Shown: positions 29,064 through 40,933 of the stretch, piece by piece | Position numbering within the stretch: position 1 is the first letter of the stretch | How the letters are laid out: each line of letters starts with the position of its first letter | Assembly (NCBI GenBank): GCA_030765045.1 | Contig: CM060972.1 | Location: 54,160,471 to 54,224,470, forward strand | Reading direction: 5' to 3' | Source: Tenodera sinensis | Lineage: Eukaryota; Arthropoda; Insecta; Mantodea; Mantidae | Length of the DNA stretch: 64,000 nt | Position numbers and translations under genes: made by a program | The notes under the pieces: generated by a model | What the model was told of the DNA's origin: nothing | What the model saw: the letters and a program-made list of their open reading frames with translations, nothing else | Database searches by the model: none

Positions 29064-32000
29064 AGTGGAGGGGAAATCCATTTATAGAGTTCCACTCTAC
29101 TGGGACTGTGAGCTTCACCGAAAAGTACTACACACTAAAAAACCTCCACCGGAGAGAATTCAAGGAAGGATATCCGGCAGTACCGCGAATCGTACCTGCG
29201 GATTCATAGGAAAGCATATGCTGACCGTAATAGGGTGAAATTAGGTGGCCGGACCTAAACATGACCGGGGCCCTGTCCATGTCCTGGCAAATTCATGGTG
29301 TGGGATTTGGTTAAGGATTTAGGTTCGTTTCCGGTTGGAAACACCGTCGTAATCTACTTGTTGCGTCCTAAAACATAAAGAGAACATAGTAATAATTAAC
29401 TTGGAAAAACTTAGTCTTAGTAGTTAGGTTTTGTATACCGTCCTGTCTTCCCAAGGGGAGGGGGTCTTATTGTATTGTGCACATGTGAATGCGTTAGTCT
29501 AAGAAAGCTCTAGGTTAGGAGTAGATTTGTTATATTTTCGCAAATAGCTGCGTCAGTCAATAGTATTCTAATTCTAAATTTAGTTTGTGGTGTTGTCTGC
29601 ACTATAGCTGTGTCTTATTAGTTTAGTGCTTGCATGTTACTTGAATTTCATTTGAACTTATATCTAATCTAAATGTACTTGAAAATCACGTCCAGTTAGT
29701 CATTGCCAATGTCAAATTAATGTGGGGTTGCATTCCCCCAGTGCAATGACTGGTAGACTGCCAACCGTGCCGCAAGTCATGGGTAGTGTTGCTTCTATGG
29801 AAGTCTTATTTGTGATTGGAGGAATTATTGCACGTCGAATTCCGGATCCCCCAGGCCGAAGGACCTGTCGAATCATGATAGCGGTCTTTTGTGCTTGTCG
29901 CGGTCTGTTTTGTATATGCCTAATCGTTGGATTAGGGCATTGCCGTTTTTATCTTTTCGCATATATAGTTAAGCTTAGGCTTTTTATGAATTCTTCGATA
30001 GTGTGCAGTTTTAGTTCTTTGTGCAAGACATATAGGCCGGTGCTACCGGCGGTTGTTTTGGTATTATCTTTATTATTCTGTTTTGGAGCGTTTGTAGTTT
30101 GTGTAAGTGGCTTTTAGCATCTTATCCCCATACCGGGGCTGTGTATGTGATTATTTGTCTTAGGAGTGTTTTATATAGAGTAAGATCCATGTTAATTTTA
30201 AGTTTGCTGTTTATATTGATCATTGGATAGTTTGTTTAGCTGAGCGTTTGCCTTGGCTTTGATCTTGGAGATATGTTTACTCCAAGTGAGACCTTAGCCC
30301 ATTACTAGACCTAAGTAGGTCACTTGGTCGTTCCAGTCGATACATGCAAGCACTAAACTAATAAGACGCAGCTTGGTACGTTAACGGCTGAAGGACACAC
30401 TTATTTTTCCTGTGCAGGAGTCTTCGTGAACAGTATTGCTTGAGTTTTTCTTGCGTTTACTTTTATTCTCCATTTGGAGAACCAAGGCTCAAGCGCATTT
30501 TGGAGTCGTTGGTGAATAATACGTGGTTGGGTGGACTGTGTTACTAATGTAGTGTCGTCTGCATAAATGCATTTGTCCGTTCTTATTAGGTCGGGCATGT
30601 CATTAATGTACAAGTTGAATAGTGTCGGCCCCAACAAACTTCCTTGTGGGACACCGGCTCTAAGTTGCTTCATACTAGATACTACTTCCTCTACCGTGGT
30701 GCGGAAACGTCGATCGGAGAGGTAATCCCTAATTAGACCTATGGCAGTATCAGGGAAAGCGTATGCTTTTAGTTTCCTAATTTATCGAAGGCGCGTTCAA
30801 TGTCCAAATATAGGGCGCCTATTGATTTATTAGTCTTATAGCCATTGGTGATCTGCGCAGTCATTCGCAAAAGTGAAGTGCGATTGAGTGTTGAGCTCTG
30901 AACCTGAACTGCTCCTGTATCAGTATGTTGTGTTTATGAATGTTTGTTGATTCTTTTGAGTATTAGTTTTTCTAGCACTTTATAGGCTAATTGGTCTATA
31001 ATTTATTGGTAGTGTTAGATTTTTGTTCGCTTTAGGGAATAGTAGTATTTTGGCTTCTTTCCAACTTGGGGGAAATCTGCCACTTTGTCCAGAAAGAGCT
31101 TGAGAGCTCTGCCCGGGAAATTCTTTAGTGCCACATTTGGTATTTTATCTGGCCAAGGCGCTTTTCTGGCAGGCAGGTGCCTAATGATCCATCCGATTTC
31201 GCCTGGGTTAGTCTTCCGCTGTTTGTTATGCGTATGTGCTTGGCTTATTTTTTCGGCATCATCTTCAACTTGTGTAAAGACTACTGGGTTGGAAGGGAAC
31301 ACATTTTCTAGAGTGACCGCAAAAGCATCTGCGTTTGCCTGGGGTGTTTCGGCTATTGTATTGAACGGCAGGGATATTCGTGCGCGTTCGCGTAAGGCAT
31401 TTGGCTATTCGCCATGTTGCATTTTGTTGGGGGCCACTTTTTTTATTCAAGTGAAGGAAAATCCATTTACGGAGCCCCATGCGCTGGGATGGTAGAGAGA
31501 GGGACTGTGGGCTTCACCCGAAGGTGCTACTCCACTAAAAAAACCTCTACCAGAGAGAATTCAGGGAAGGATATCCGGCAGTACCGCGTAAAGCACCTGC
31601 GGATTCAGGATGATGGTATTTCGGCGGGCCACTTGGGCCTAAGCCAGGTGAGAGTCGGTGCAAGGACGCAACCATGACCATGACCCTGATTACATTCCTG
31701 GGAATTTAAGGTCACAGTGAAGGAAGTAGATGGTATAGGTGTCGAAAAAGTTCCTGGTATCAGCGCTGTTTCCGTCGTCCACGACCGTGTGTTGGTGGAA
31801 GCGCCGTAGCGTGCCCGTGATGAAAGGGCATGTCGTCCGGCGGCAGCCGCCCCTCCAGCAGCCTCAGGAGAGCTGCTACCTCTACCTTTATGAGTCTTCG
31901 GAGAGACAGGTGGTGTTCTTCCATCTTCCGCTCGAGAGTCTTCTCGGTGCGGTTCACGTCGTACTTGTTTGGAACGGAGTGCTTTAGGTATTGTAGCACT

Positions 32001-33265
32001 TCGTGGTTGTCGGCAAGCATCCCTTGAATTTGAACATCTCCTCCTGGGCGGCGATCTTTGGAGTGATGGTAGTTAACTCTGCCCGTAAATCCTCCAGCTT
32101 TAGGACGATTACGGGAACAGAGGCGTTGTCCGGTCCGGTGGCTGTCGGTTTGGCCGCAGGCGGGCTCTGGTCTAAACTGCCCTGCGGCCGGCGGGCATGG
32201 CGCTGGCTGGTGTCGACCACGGCCCTTTGCTGTGGTGCTCCGTTGTGTTGCCGCGGACGCATCGGGCAGCAAGTTTGTCCGGGGTAGTGGTCATGCCGCA
32301 AGGAAGAAGCGCAGAAGCGGCGTCGTCGTGTGAGGTCGTGCTGGAGGCAATTGGCGGTGTCGTTGGGGGCACCACAGTAGTGGCACCTCAGCGTTGCGGT
32401 GTAGCTTGCGGCCGTGTGACCGTAGAGGCAGTAGCGTCGGCACGGTGGAGTCCAGTCGTTCCGGCTCGGCTCTATCCGGAGGGATTCGCCAAGGAGCTCC
32501 AGACCGCTGGAGAGGGCAGTGTCGTAGTGGCCCTTGTCCCGAAAGACAAGGCGCACGAGTGGTGTTGGTCCCGTCCTGGACTGTATCCGTGTAGACTTCG
32601 AGAGTGAAGGCCACAGCTTGGTGATGTAGCCCATGAGAAGCTGCGTCGTGAGATGTCGAGGGACGCCAACAACCACGGCACTAAAAGTGCCGAGGACTAT
32701 AGTTGCGGCGGCCACAGGCGATGGAGGTGTTCTCTCATCTGAGTGCGCCGGGTTGGGCGAACCAGCTGCGGCGGTGTCGTTTCTGGGCTCCTTGGCTACG
32801 GGTGTAGTCCTCTTCTTTGCGCGATTCTTTCCAATGTTGATGTTGACAGCTCGATGTCTCGAGGTGAAGTGGGGGCTACTTAACGTACGCTACGAGCTGC
32901 AGTCACGCTGAGGTTCAGCCTGATAAATTTTGCTGCGTACCTACCCCCAATAGGTATTAACCGCAAATAGGAAAATATTTGGAAGGGTATATAAGGGTGG
33001 TGTTTTAATAATTTTAGCTTGTTTTGGTTTAGAATGAAGCTGTTATGCCCCTTGACAGATGACTCACAGGATACAGTAAGGTCTGCATTCTGATGGAGGA
33101 AAAAGTTTTAAAATTGCGTTTTTAAGTCTTTTTTTAAATTTAGAATTTTGATAGGGGAGTAATTTGGAGAGCCTAACAACTCTTTGTTGGGACTATGAAT
33201 GGAGCTCAGCTTTTCCCTTAAAGTGTGATGCTTGCATTAACATGTCTGGAATTAGCCTGCTGTCT
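29019..33265 (-). mobile_element. Jockey-like LINE, composite and broken
   Basis: Read on the minus strand from 33265: a 5' leader also found at 61290-61655; ORF1 (about 32750-31760, one frameshift) with tandem CCHC-like knuckles (CRRYCLYGHTAASYTATLRC and CHYCGAPNDTANC); ORF2 fragments from about 31400 with LPARKAPWPDKIPN, AGVPQGSLLGPTLFNLYIND, YADDTTLVTQS and TWSKHISKIKAKANAQL. A 3' UTR follows, then a 44-nt A tail (poly-T, 29019-29062). ORF order and motifs fit the jockey clade. The endonuclease domain that should precede the RT is missing; in its place 31740-31437 repeats the 3' end. Either an internal deletion plus insertion, or two head-to-tail copies, would explain this. Confidence 0.85.
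31437..31740 (-). repeat. Second copy of the LINE 3' end inside the LINE
   Basis: Shares CCTTGAATTC/CCCTGAATTC, CCGGATATCC, GAGGTTTTTT and TGGATTT blocks with 29063-29345 and ends in a short A run (plus strand CACTTTTTTTATTC). It has no ORF of its own. Confidence 0.7.
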
Positions 33266-33429
33266 CTTTTAAGCTTTTCCTCAATTGTGAGTTTTAAGAA
33301 ATGCACTGTTTTTAGGTCCTGTATTTTACATGAAAGATATTTCTTGTGCAAGTTACAGTTAGTATAAGTGTCCGCAAGACACCAAGTTTAAATCATAGAC
33401 GAACAATAATTTAAACTCTTACAGGCCAC

Positions 33430-33690
33430 TGCTGCTTTGAGTCCTCCATAGTCTAGGGAGAACATGCTGGCCTCTGGTTCCTGAGGTTGGGGTTTCAAAC
33501 TCGGCGGAGAGCGGTGGATGTTTTCGGCGTAAAAATCCTTAGCATGGCTTCCTTCGGAAGGGAAGTAAAGCCCGTGGTCCCTTTATGTAGATGACAGCTA
33601 ACTAGCTCAAGCTTGATAGACCTCTGAGCAAAATTGAGTGGTCTTTCACGCCCAACATAGAAAGGGATGCTAAGAACCAAGTCAGTTAAA
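33430..33690 (+). repeat. SINE family E (tRNA-derived)
   Basis: CATAGTCTAGGGAGAACATG acts as a loose A box and GGGTTTCAAACTC as the B box. The body runs through TAGATGACAGCTAACTAGC to AACATGAATAAAAATTTC. Single copy here; the family is not named. Confidence 0.55.
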
Positions 33691-33699
33691 GAACATGAA

Positions 33700-35380
33700 T
33701 AAAAATTTCAACACTGCTTCTTTGTGTCTGTATTAACGACGTATCTGTGTTGTACATCACCATGGTTACATTGCATTACTTCGTGTCGTAGGGAAGCGCA
33801 TGAGCACTCGGTAAGTCGCTAAGCTCCAGGCCAATCTCCTAGCAGAATATTATAGCTTCAGATTTTCTCCTCCCATCGACTCGCCGCTCTTGAACCTCAG
33901 TCCAACTCATATACTCCAAGTACTCCCAAACGAGTACTACAACATATAGGGGTTGAGGAGAAAGATTCATTGGCGGCTCGGAATATATTATTCCCCAACC
34001 TCATTTTTACCTGTCACTCTGCAAAACCCCACATCCTGTCATGAAAGTGGTTAAGCCCTGAAAAGGGCACGTACACATATGGCACACCTCGGGCTGCTCT
34101 CAACCTGCCAACATCGAACTGGACTGAACATTATTCTTATTTTCATTTCCACCAATGCTGCGTTAAAAAAGTCTTATCATATGATCTTATATAATTTTTG
34201 GGTGTGCACATGCGATCGTAAGAGTCAGCTGCTGCCACTGGACAGGGTTGAAATTGCTATTCACACCAGCTTATTGGAAGGCATCGAGAGTTTTCCAGAA
34301 AGCGCTTCTTTAAAATGCATGGAGTAGCGAGTCACTATCATCATTACCTTGGATCACCAGCTCGAACTCCCCATTTATTTCCGTTGGTAGTACGTGAAAA
34401 CCAATGTGAGAAAATGATGAAAGCGAACAGCTTGTAAAGGATGACTATTAGAAGATGTCAAGATAGACCCCTATCATGTCATCTTTGAAGCACCAGGAAG
34501 GTTCGCCAATACAAAACTGGGACGTTGAGTGAATGGCTCCCTAACAACCATGTAGGTGAGCTCCTGCATCTTCCCTCCAGGGCCACATTATTATAACAGG
34601 AATCTTCAGCATGTGCTTTGCCTTGGGCCACTTCTCACGACTTCACCCAACCATCAATTTGAGTTTCAACCTGGGCATATAACTCTATAGGAGCTACTGT
34701 TTGTAGAGGTGGCTGCCTTGAGTTTCCAGGAAGGCTCCTGCATTGTACGAAGCAGTGTCTCTGGATATCCAGGCCTCCTCAACATCATGAACATTGGCAG
34801 ACTTTTTTCCGGGGAGGGGGGGGGGGGGGGCGCACATGTTGGAAGTTTGCAATCAGATAATATTAATTCATTAGTTTGTTGTCAAAAGTTATAGTATTTG
34901 TAGCGGATAACCGTATTAATTTGTGCTAAATAAACATTTCTCTGTGCATAAAAATTAAAATAATAGCTTAATAGTCAGCACATTAAGTGCATTGACTACC
35001 AAGGGGGGGCTGTGGCCATCCCTTCCCCCCCCCCCCCCCCCCCCATACTGGAGCGAGATTCATCTGTGTACTAAATCTGGTTCCCTGGCCTGGGGGCAAA
35101 CTTGGTCTCTGGGCCCCAGATCTTCCTGGATGCTATCACCACTGCATACCCTAGTCAAAGATTAAATCTTGTCTGTATCAAATTGGTAAGCTTGTAACTT
35201 TAGGGAAGTTTATAAAAAAATAAATTTTTACATAGGAGAGACTAACAAGATGGTGGTGCTGCACTGACAAGTTAGCAAAACTTACGAAGTATGCATGACA
35301 CTATGACAGTAAGTCCTTTCTTAGAATTTGCAAATATTGATTTTTATGTTAACGCTGCGAGCACTCAGTCAATGTTTACA
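33700..35380. other. Unassigned intergenic sequence with G and C runs
   Basis: Open frames are short and without motifs. There is a G run at 34812-34830 and a C run at 35026-35043. The region is otherwise unremarkable. Confidence 0.5.
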
Positions 35381-35381
35381 C

Positions 35382-35640
35382 CAGTGGTTCTCAACCTATT
35401 TTGGTTCATGATACACCATCCCATGAAGTTCCTATGGCACTCTAACGTATGAATTACCAGGCTTCTCAATCCTTTTGCTATGTGTCCAACACCAATCTTT
35501 CTCTGGCCGAAGAACAGCTCGCAGAACTTCAGACAGGCCAAATACTTCAACTGAAATATATGAACTACCTCTTGAGAAGTTTTGAAGATGCTAGTGAAGA
35601 AAGAGTACTCAGTAATACCAGTGGAAAAAGTTAATATCCT
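35382..35640. repeat. Possible hAT-type MITE end
   Basis: CAGTGGTTCTCAACCT is the terminal word of many non-autonomous hAT elements. The opposite terminus was not found, so the length is a guess. Confidence 0.4.
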
Positions 35641-36639
35641 GTTGTATTTTTCCACTACCTACTTGTGCTAGATGAGACTTTCAGTGCCAACTAACATAAA
35701 AAACAAAACAAGAAATTTGAGGGATTTCCCTCAGCTGAACAGGAAATGCATGTGGGTTGTCTTCAATTCTACCACAAATTGGAATTTTGTGTAAGAAGAG
35801 GTAACATACTGAAGTTTCTCATTGATAACTCAGAATTGTTATTAGGAGTACACCATTGAATAACTTGGAAATCAGCTCATATATTACCATACATAATGAT
35901 TGTTTTTCAAACATGTAATTTTATTAGCAATATCACGAACACTCTGAAGTATCTCAGCACATCCAGCTAATTTCGCAGCATACATGAGAACCATTGGTTT
36001 AGACCCTGTAGCACATCTTGTTATCATTAAAAAAAAAAAGAAGAAAAGAATACTGTCTAATTTTGGCAAGTAATCTCGGTCCCCGATCCCATATATAATA
36101 TCTACAATATCAGTTACCTTCTAATGGCTTCACCTTCTGTGCCCAGTAACTGTACTTCTGTCAACTGCACATGTTCCATACACTTCACACCATTGTTTGT
36201 ATTATTTCCACTTACTGGTGTTTTGCTCCTCACTGTAACTTTTCTATCTGACCCTACCTTGGTCATCTCTTGTTCTCTTCTGACCCCGATGCTATTAGGG
36301 TTCCCGAGGGTTAGGGAGTCTTTATTTTTCCAACCTCTCCATTTCTCTATAAAATCTTAACCCCTAACATGCTGACCTGTCATCTTATATATTTAAACGA
36401 GCAATTCTTGTATATAATATATATATTTATTCCGTGCAACTTAGAAATGGCTCTAACGATTTAGATCAAATTTTAAGTTCATCTATGTAGGTGTAATTCC
36501 TGAAAAAACGCGATTTTACATAAAAAATAACATTTTTTTATTCCCGCTTCTACAGTGCAATTCTTGTATATATATTCCCCGTATTTCAGAAACGGCTCTA
36601 AAGATTTGGTTAAATTTTTGTATACATGCATATTACATT

Positions 36640-38760
36640 CAGTGTTTTCTCTACTCACTGTTAGGTAACACATTCACATCTCTTTCTCTACTCAGTCTTC
36701 TAAAAACAATTTTCCATAAAAAAAACATGTTTTTGCACCAAAAAAACACTTTTATCCCCACTTTTAAAATAAGTCAAACCATCTGTATGTTTGAAACAGA
36801 AATACTATTACATTCATACTATTTTCTCCTCTCACTTTTAGGTAACACATTCACATCTCTTTCTCTACTCAGTCTTCTATAAACAATTTTCCATAAAAAA
36901 CGTGATTTTGCACCAAAAAAACACTTTTATCCCCACTTTTAAAATAAGTCAAACCATCTGTATGTTTGAAACAGAAGTGTTATTACATTCACACTGTTTT
37001 CTCCTCTCACTTTTAGGTAACACATTTACATCTTTCACTACTCACTCTTCTGTAAACAATTTTTCATAAAAAGCATGATTTTGCACAGAAAAACACTTTT
37101 ATCCCCACTTTTAAAATAAGTCAAACCATGTGCTGTATGTTTGAAACAGAAGTGCTATTACATTCACACTGTTTTCTCCTCTCACTATTAGGTCATACAT
37201 TCACACCTCTTTCTCTACTCACTCTTCTACAAATAAGTCATGCAATTTTCTGTATGTTTGAAATAGAGATGCTGCATATTACATTCACAGTGGTTTTTCT
37301 ACTTACTTTTAGGTATCACATTGACATCTCATTCTCTACTCACCCTTCTATAAACAATTTTCCATAAAAAATGTGATTTTGCACCAAGAAACACTTTTAT
37401 TCCCACTTTTAAAATAAGTCATACCATGTTCTGTATGTTTGAAACAGAAGTGCTATTACGTTCACACTGTTTTCTCCTTTCACTATTAGGTAACACGTTC
37501 ACATCTCTTTCTCTACTCACTCTTCTACAAAGAAGTCATGCAATTTTCTGTATGTTTGAAAAAGAAATGCTACATATCATATTCATACTGTTTTCTCTGC
37601 TCACTCTTTGGTAACACATTCACATCTCTCTCTACTCACTCTTTTACAAATAAGTCATACAATTTCATGCATGTTTGAAATAGAAATGCTACGTATTACA
37701 TTCATACTTTTTCTCTACTTGCTTTTGGGTAACACACTCATAACTGTTTCTCTACTTTTCTAGAAATAAGTCATACAATTTTGTGCATGTTTGATATAGA
37801 AATGCTGCATGTTACATTCAGTGTTTACTCTACTCACTTTTAGGTAACACCTTCACATGTCTTTCTCCACTCACTCTTCTACAAACAATTCATATCATCT
37901 ATACAACTTGAATGTTTGTATATATCTAACTGTTAATCTGGAAAACTGATCACCGTGAAATTCGGCACGTATATGTATTTTTTTCATGGAGAGTTTTTAT
38001 GGTAACAATTTTACTACACAATATATTACTTTCAAATGGTTTTCTACTCGCTTTTCTTTTACGTAGCGCATTCATATATCCTCCGTTTCCCCTTCAACAT
38101 ACAATTCATATAATATTCTAGGATTGAAATATAAATGCAGCACATTAGATCCACACGATTTCCTCTACTAATTCTTCCTTTACGAGACACAATCAGTCAT
38201 CTTTTGCTATTCGCCCTTCACATATAATTCATACAATTTGCTATATGTTTGAAACAAATACAACGTATTACATTCATACTACTTTCTCTACTCACTTTTG
38301 TTTTACGTAACAATTCACATATTATTCCCTATGGTTTATCAACTCCATACATACCAACGCCTATACATATCTTATGTTGAAGAGTGATTAAATTCCAAAA
38401 CAGGTTGACCGATCGCCATGAAAAGTGACATATCTAATTTTATTCATGGTGAAGGTTTTTATGCAATCCATTTTACCACGCAATGTATTACATTCACATG
38501 GTTTTCTCTACTCCCTTTTCTTTTACCTAACATACTACTCCCTCTTCTGCAAACAATCCATACATGTTTCCATACACTTGAAATATAAGTGCAACGTATA
38601 ACATTCACACGGTTTTTCTACTCATTTTTCTTTAGTAAAACACAATCACATTTCTTTCACTACTCCCGCTTCGACGAACAATTCATACAATTTTTTATAT
38701 GTTTGAAACATAAATGCGTAGTACATTCACATGGCTTTATCAACCAGCGTTTCTTTCTGT
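36640..38760 (+). repeat. Two-period tandem array inside the Helitron-like element
   Basis: The anchor GGTAACACATTCACATCTC or a variant recurs at 36664, 36841, 37016, 37191, 37312, 37489, 37610, 37728 and 37843. Spacings are 177, 175, 175, 121, 177, 121, 118 and 115. The long unit has an extra 56-60-bp block (TTTTGCACCAAAAAAACAC, CCCACTTTTAAAATAAG). Units become more diverged to the right, and a second duplication (around 37970 and 38400) overlies them. Confidence 0.85.
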
Positions 38761-38789
38761 AGTATTTGTTATTCTTCAACATTGCTTTT

Positions 38790-39245
38790 GCTTAGTGTCG
38801 CTCCGGTGTTTTAATAAAAAATAAAGAAGTAGTTAAAAAAGTAAAGTAATCACAATTGGTGTCCGGAGTGCGACGAAAAGCACGATATGGAACAGTTGAT
38901 GAAACAAATGTTAGCCAAGATGGACATAATGGGAAATGAAATGAATTCCGGAATGCGGCAGAGGAAACAAATATGAAAACCAAATTGGAAAAATGTAAAC
39001 TACAGAATAGAAAATATGGGAACAAAAATGGAAGGCAAATTGAAAATGTAAACTCCAAAACGGAAAAGATGAAGACGGGAATTCCAATATGAAGACAGGT
39101 CTATCAAAGAATACTAACGAGCGACTGGCCAGGGTTAAGGAAGCCATGGAAGAACTCGACGGAAGTATGATGGACCTTGGCCAACATGTTAACGTCCTGG
39201 AGTCAATCACAGCAGCAAAGAACTGAACTCCATAATGGAACAAAT
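38790..39245 (+). pseudogene. Gag-leader-like coiled-coil fragment carried by the Helitron-like element
   Basis: TTGGTGTCCGGAGTGCGACG resembles an LTR-retroelement primer-site leader. Soon after, MEQLMKQMLAKMDIMGNEMN begins a Met/Lys/Glu-rich frame that shifts and stops within 70 codons. A similar opening (MEEIQQKLLAGMKKMDF) occurs at 41750. Probably a captured gag start; inference. Confidence 0.4.
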
Positions 39246-39819
39246 GCTCGACGAAAACCTCAAACTGGGTGATGGGGGAGGCCTGCTTTCAGCAGTACAC
39301 GTTTTACAGCTGAAATGATGGTGTTTATGAAATATTTTTATGTATTTCTATATCTCTTGTATCTCGGACATTACTCTTAACAATTGCGACAAGTAGTTTC
39401 ATTTAGTTAACGTTTTGCCTTTCAGGTTTATCTAAATAAGTATCTTCTCCCACAAAAAATAAGAGTTCACAAAAACAGAGGCGAAAAACGCCGAGCGAAG
39501 CTCGGTCGCCCAGGTACTGGCATGTAATACGTCCTCTGATTGGTGATCAGAGGATATGGTCGGTGAATTTATTTTGATAATTCTCCCTGTCAGGTTGGTG
39601 AGACCCGTAAACCAACGACAGGTGTGGTCCTCCACACATTCTGGGGGTTGCAAGAGAGCGATGTGACCGCCAAAACATAAAAATATGGTGCTCTCTAAAA
39701 AGCGGTTACTATTACTGCTATTGCTCTCTTCAATATCATCAGTGAAAAATATTAGAGAGCAAGAGGATTAATGACTTCATTGTCAGAAATCCAGCATTAG
39801 CTAACAACATATATAATAT

Positions 39820-40855
39820 CTTCGCAAATTAAGACTTCACATGCATAGAAGGCAAATCAGAGCATAGGGGCACTTGGCACTCCACAATTCTACTAGAAGA
39901 ACTGTATTTTTGTGGTGTTGCTTTAACCAACAGCACATTAAAGATGAAATTGAAACACATGGTTCCCACTTACCTGAAAATATAGCTTAAACTGTTAAAC
40001 TCTGAAATACAAGAACTGCTTACTTGTTGTAAACAATTACCATTTTGTTTCTGGAGAAAATGAATCAGTCTGCTGATTGTAAACTTGTGTTTTTAATATG
40101 GTTTTAACTTCAATAAAGAAAATAATTCCTTCATAACACATTTAACCCTCACAGTATGTGCTCTCATAATAGTACATCCTGCTATTTTGAACTTTGCATA
40201 GAAATTATGGATACTCGCTGGTAACTAGTCTTGGTTTTATTGAGGAAACAGCAATTTATGAATCTTTTAGCTTATTTTTTTCTCTTTTCTGTTTATTGTT
40301 AATCCTTTTTAATGACGTGAAATTATTAAATGTTTATTGTATAACAACTATGAACATCATGAGTATGAAGTGAAGCTTTTAACTGTCAGTTTATTAAAAA
40401 TGAGTATATGCTTCACAGTTTATAGGAGTTCTGAACAACTCGGAAAACATCACTTCAGTTCACCATAGAGAAGTATCTGCAGAGTCCAAGGGTTAAAATC
40501 AATTGAGGTATAAAATTTATAAGCTACAGTACATTTCATCAGTCAAGCAGCCTTGTGATCTACTTTTCAAAAATATGTTCCACTTTCAATAATCTACTGT
40601 ATAAAACAAAATCAATGTATAAAGAATTATGTAAATATAATGATGTGCTGATTAGCTTAATGTAAACATATATAATTATCATTTGTACACATTTTAACTA
40701 TACAGCATTACCTCAGGTCTAGCTGGCTTAAATTCATTCCTTGAGAAGCAGCTTTTCTAAATTCATTTTTACCATGTTTCAGTGTTGGTAAAATAGACAA
40801 TAATAAATGTATAAAAAAATAATTTAGAAGTCCATTGTATTGTGAACCACTGAAT
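39820..40855 (-). other. FEN1 3' UTR and intergenic flank
   Basis: Non-coding and AT-rich, directly downstream of the FEN1 stop. The 3' UTR end is not fixed. Confidence 0.5.
40390..40395 (-). terminator. Candidate FEN1 polyadenylation signal
   Basis: AATAAA on the minus strand, about 460 nt past the FEN1 stop, in AT-rich non-coding sequence. Other AATAAA-like words lie further on, so the choice is uncertain. Confidence 0.3.
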
Positions 40856-40933
40856 TCATTTTGGTCTTCTGAAGCTTCCACGTCCTCCTTTTCCAGTTTT
40901 TGCAGCTTTGCTAGAGCCTTTCTTCTCCTCTGC
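40856..40933 (-). CDS. FEN1: FEN1 last coding exon (basic tail)
   Basis: Twenty-six codons including TGA follow an acceptor TATCCTCTTTTAG. Read in phase 0 after the KRK of the previous exon, it gives AEEKKGSSKAAKTGKGG then RGSFRRPK and stop. This closely resembles the human end EPEPKGSTKKKAKTG...KFKRGK. A longer open frame through the same bases (beginning RQRRRKALAK) is out of phase with the donor and is a shadow. The intron before it is 9.0 kb. Confidence 0.9.
   Translation of the reverse strand, partial: AEEKKGSSKAAKTGKGGRGSFRRPK

Larger units (their letters stand above)
36383..39517 (+). mobile_element. Helitron-like non-autonomous element
   Basis: Inserted exactly between A and T of repeat R with no target duplication, as Helitrons do. 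It begins TCTTATATATTTAAACGAGC. At the 3' end a hairpin CCGAGC-GAA-GCTCGG (39491-39505) stands 12 nt before the border. The last four bases are GTAC, not the usual CTRR, so the subfamily is atypical. No Rep/helicase coding is present. Inside are a tandem array and a piece with a methionine-rich coiled coil. The empty site at 48214/48215 proves the borders. Confidence 0.8.
36207..39810 (+). repeat. Repeat family R, copy 2, split by a Helitron-like insertion
   Basis: 36207-36382 and 39518-39810 together match 48043-48512 with a clean junction. Key words are TTGCTCCTCACTGTAAC and CCATTTCTCTATAAAATC at the left, and ATACGTCCTCTGATTGG and CATAAAAATATGG at the right. Confidence 0.88.

Noticed and set aside
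28988..29209. Poly-Phe and poly-Lys open frames
   Set aside because: They are translations of the poly-T LINE tail.
31830..32911. Several plus-strand frames over the GC-richer 32 kb region
   Set aside because: They are shadows of the minus-strand LINE ORF1, which has the zinc-knuckle motifs.
35884..36069. Minus-strand PMVLMYAAKLAGCAEILQSV as an ankyrin-repeat exon
   Set aside because: Only a loose likeness; no repeat context, and the frame runs through an A-rich tract.
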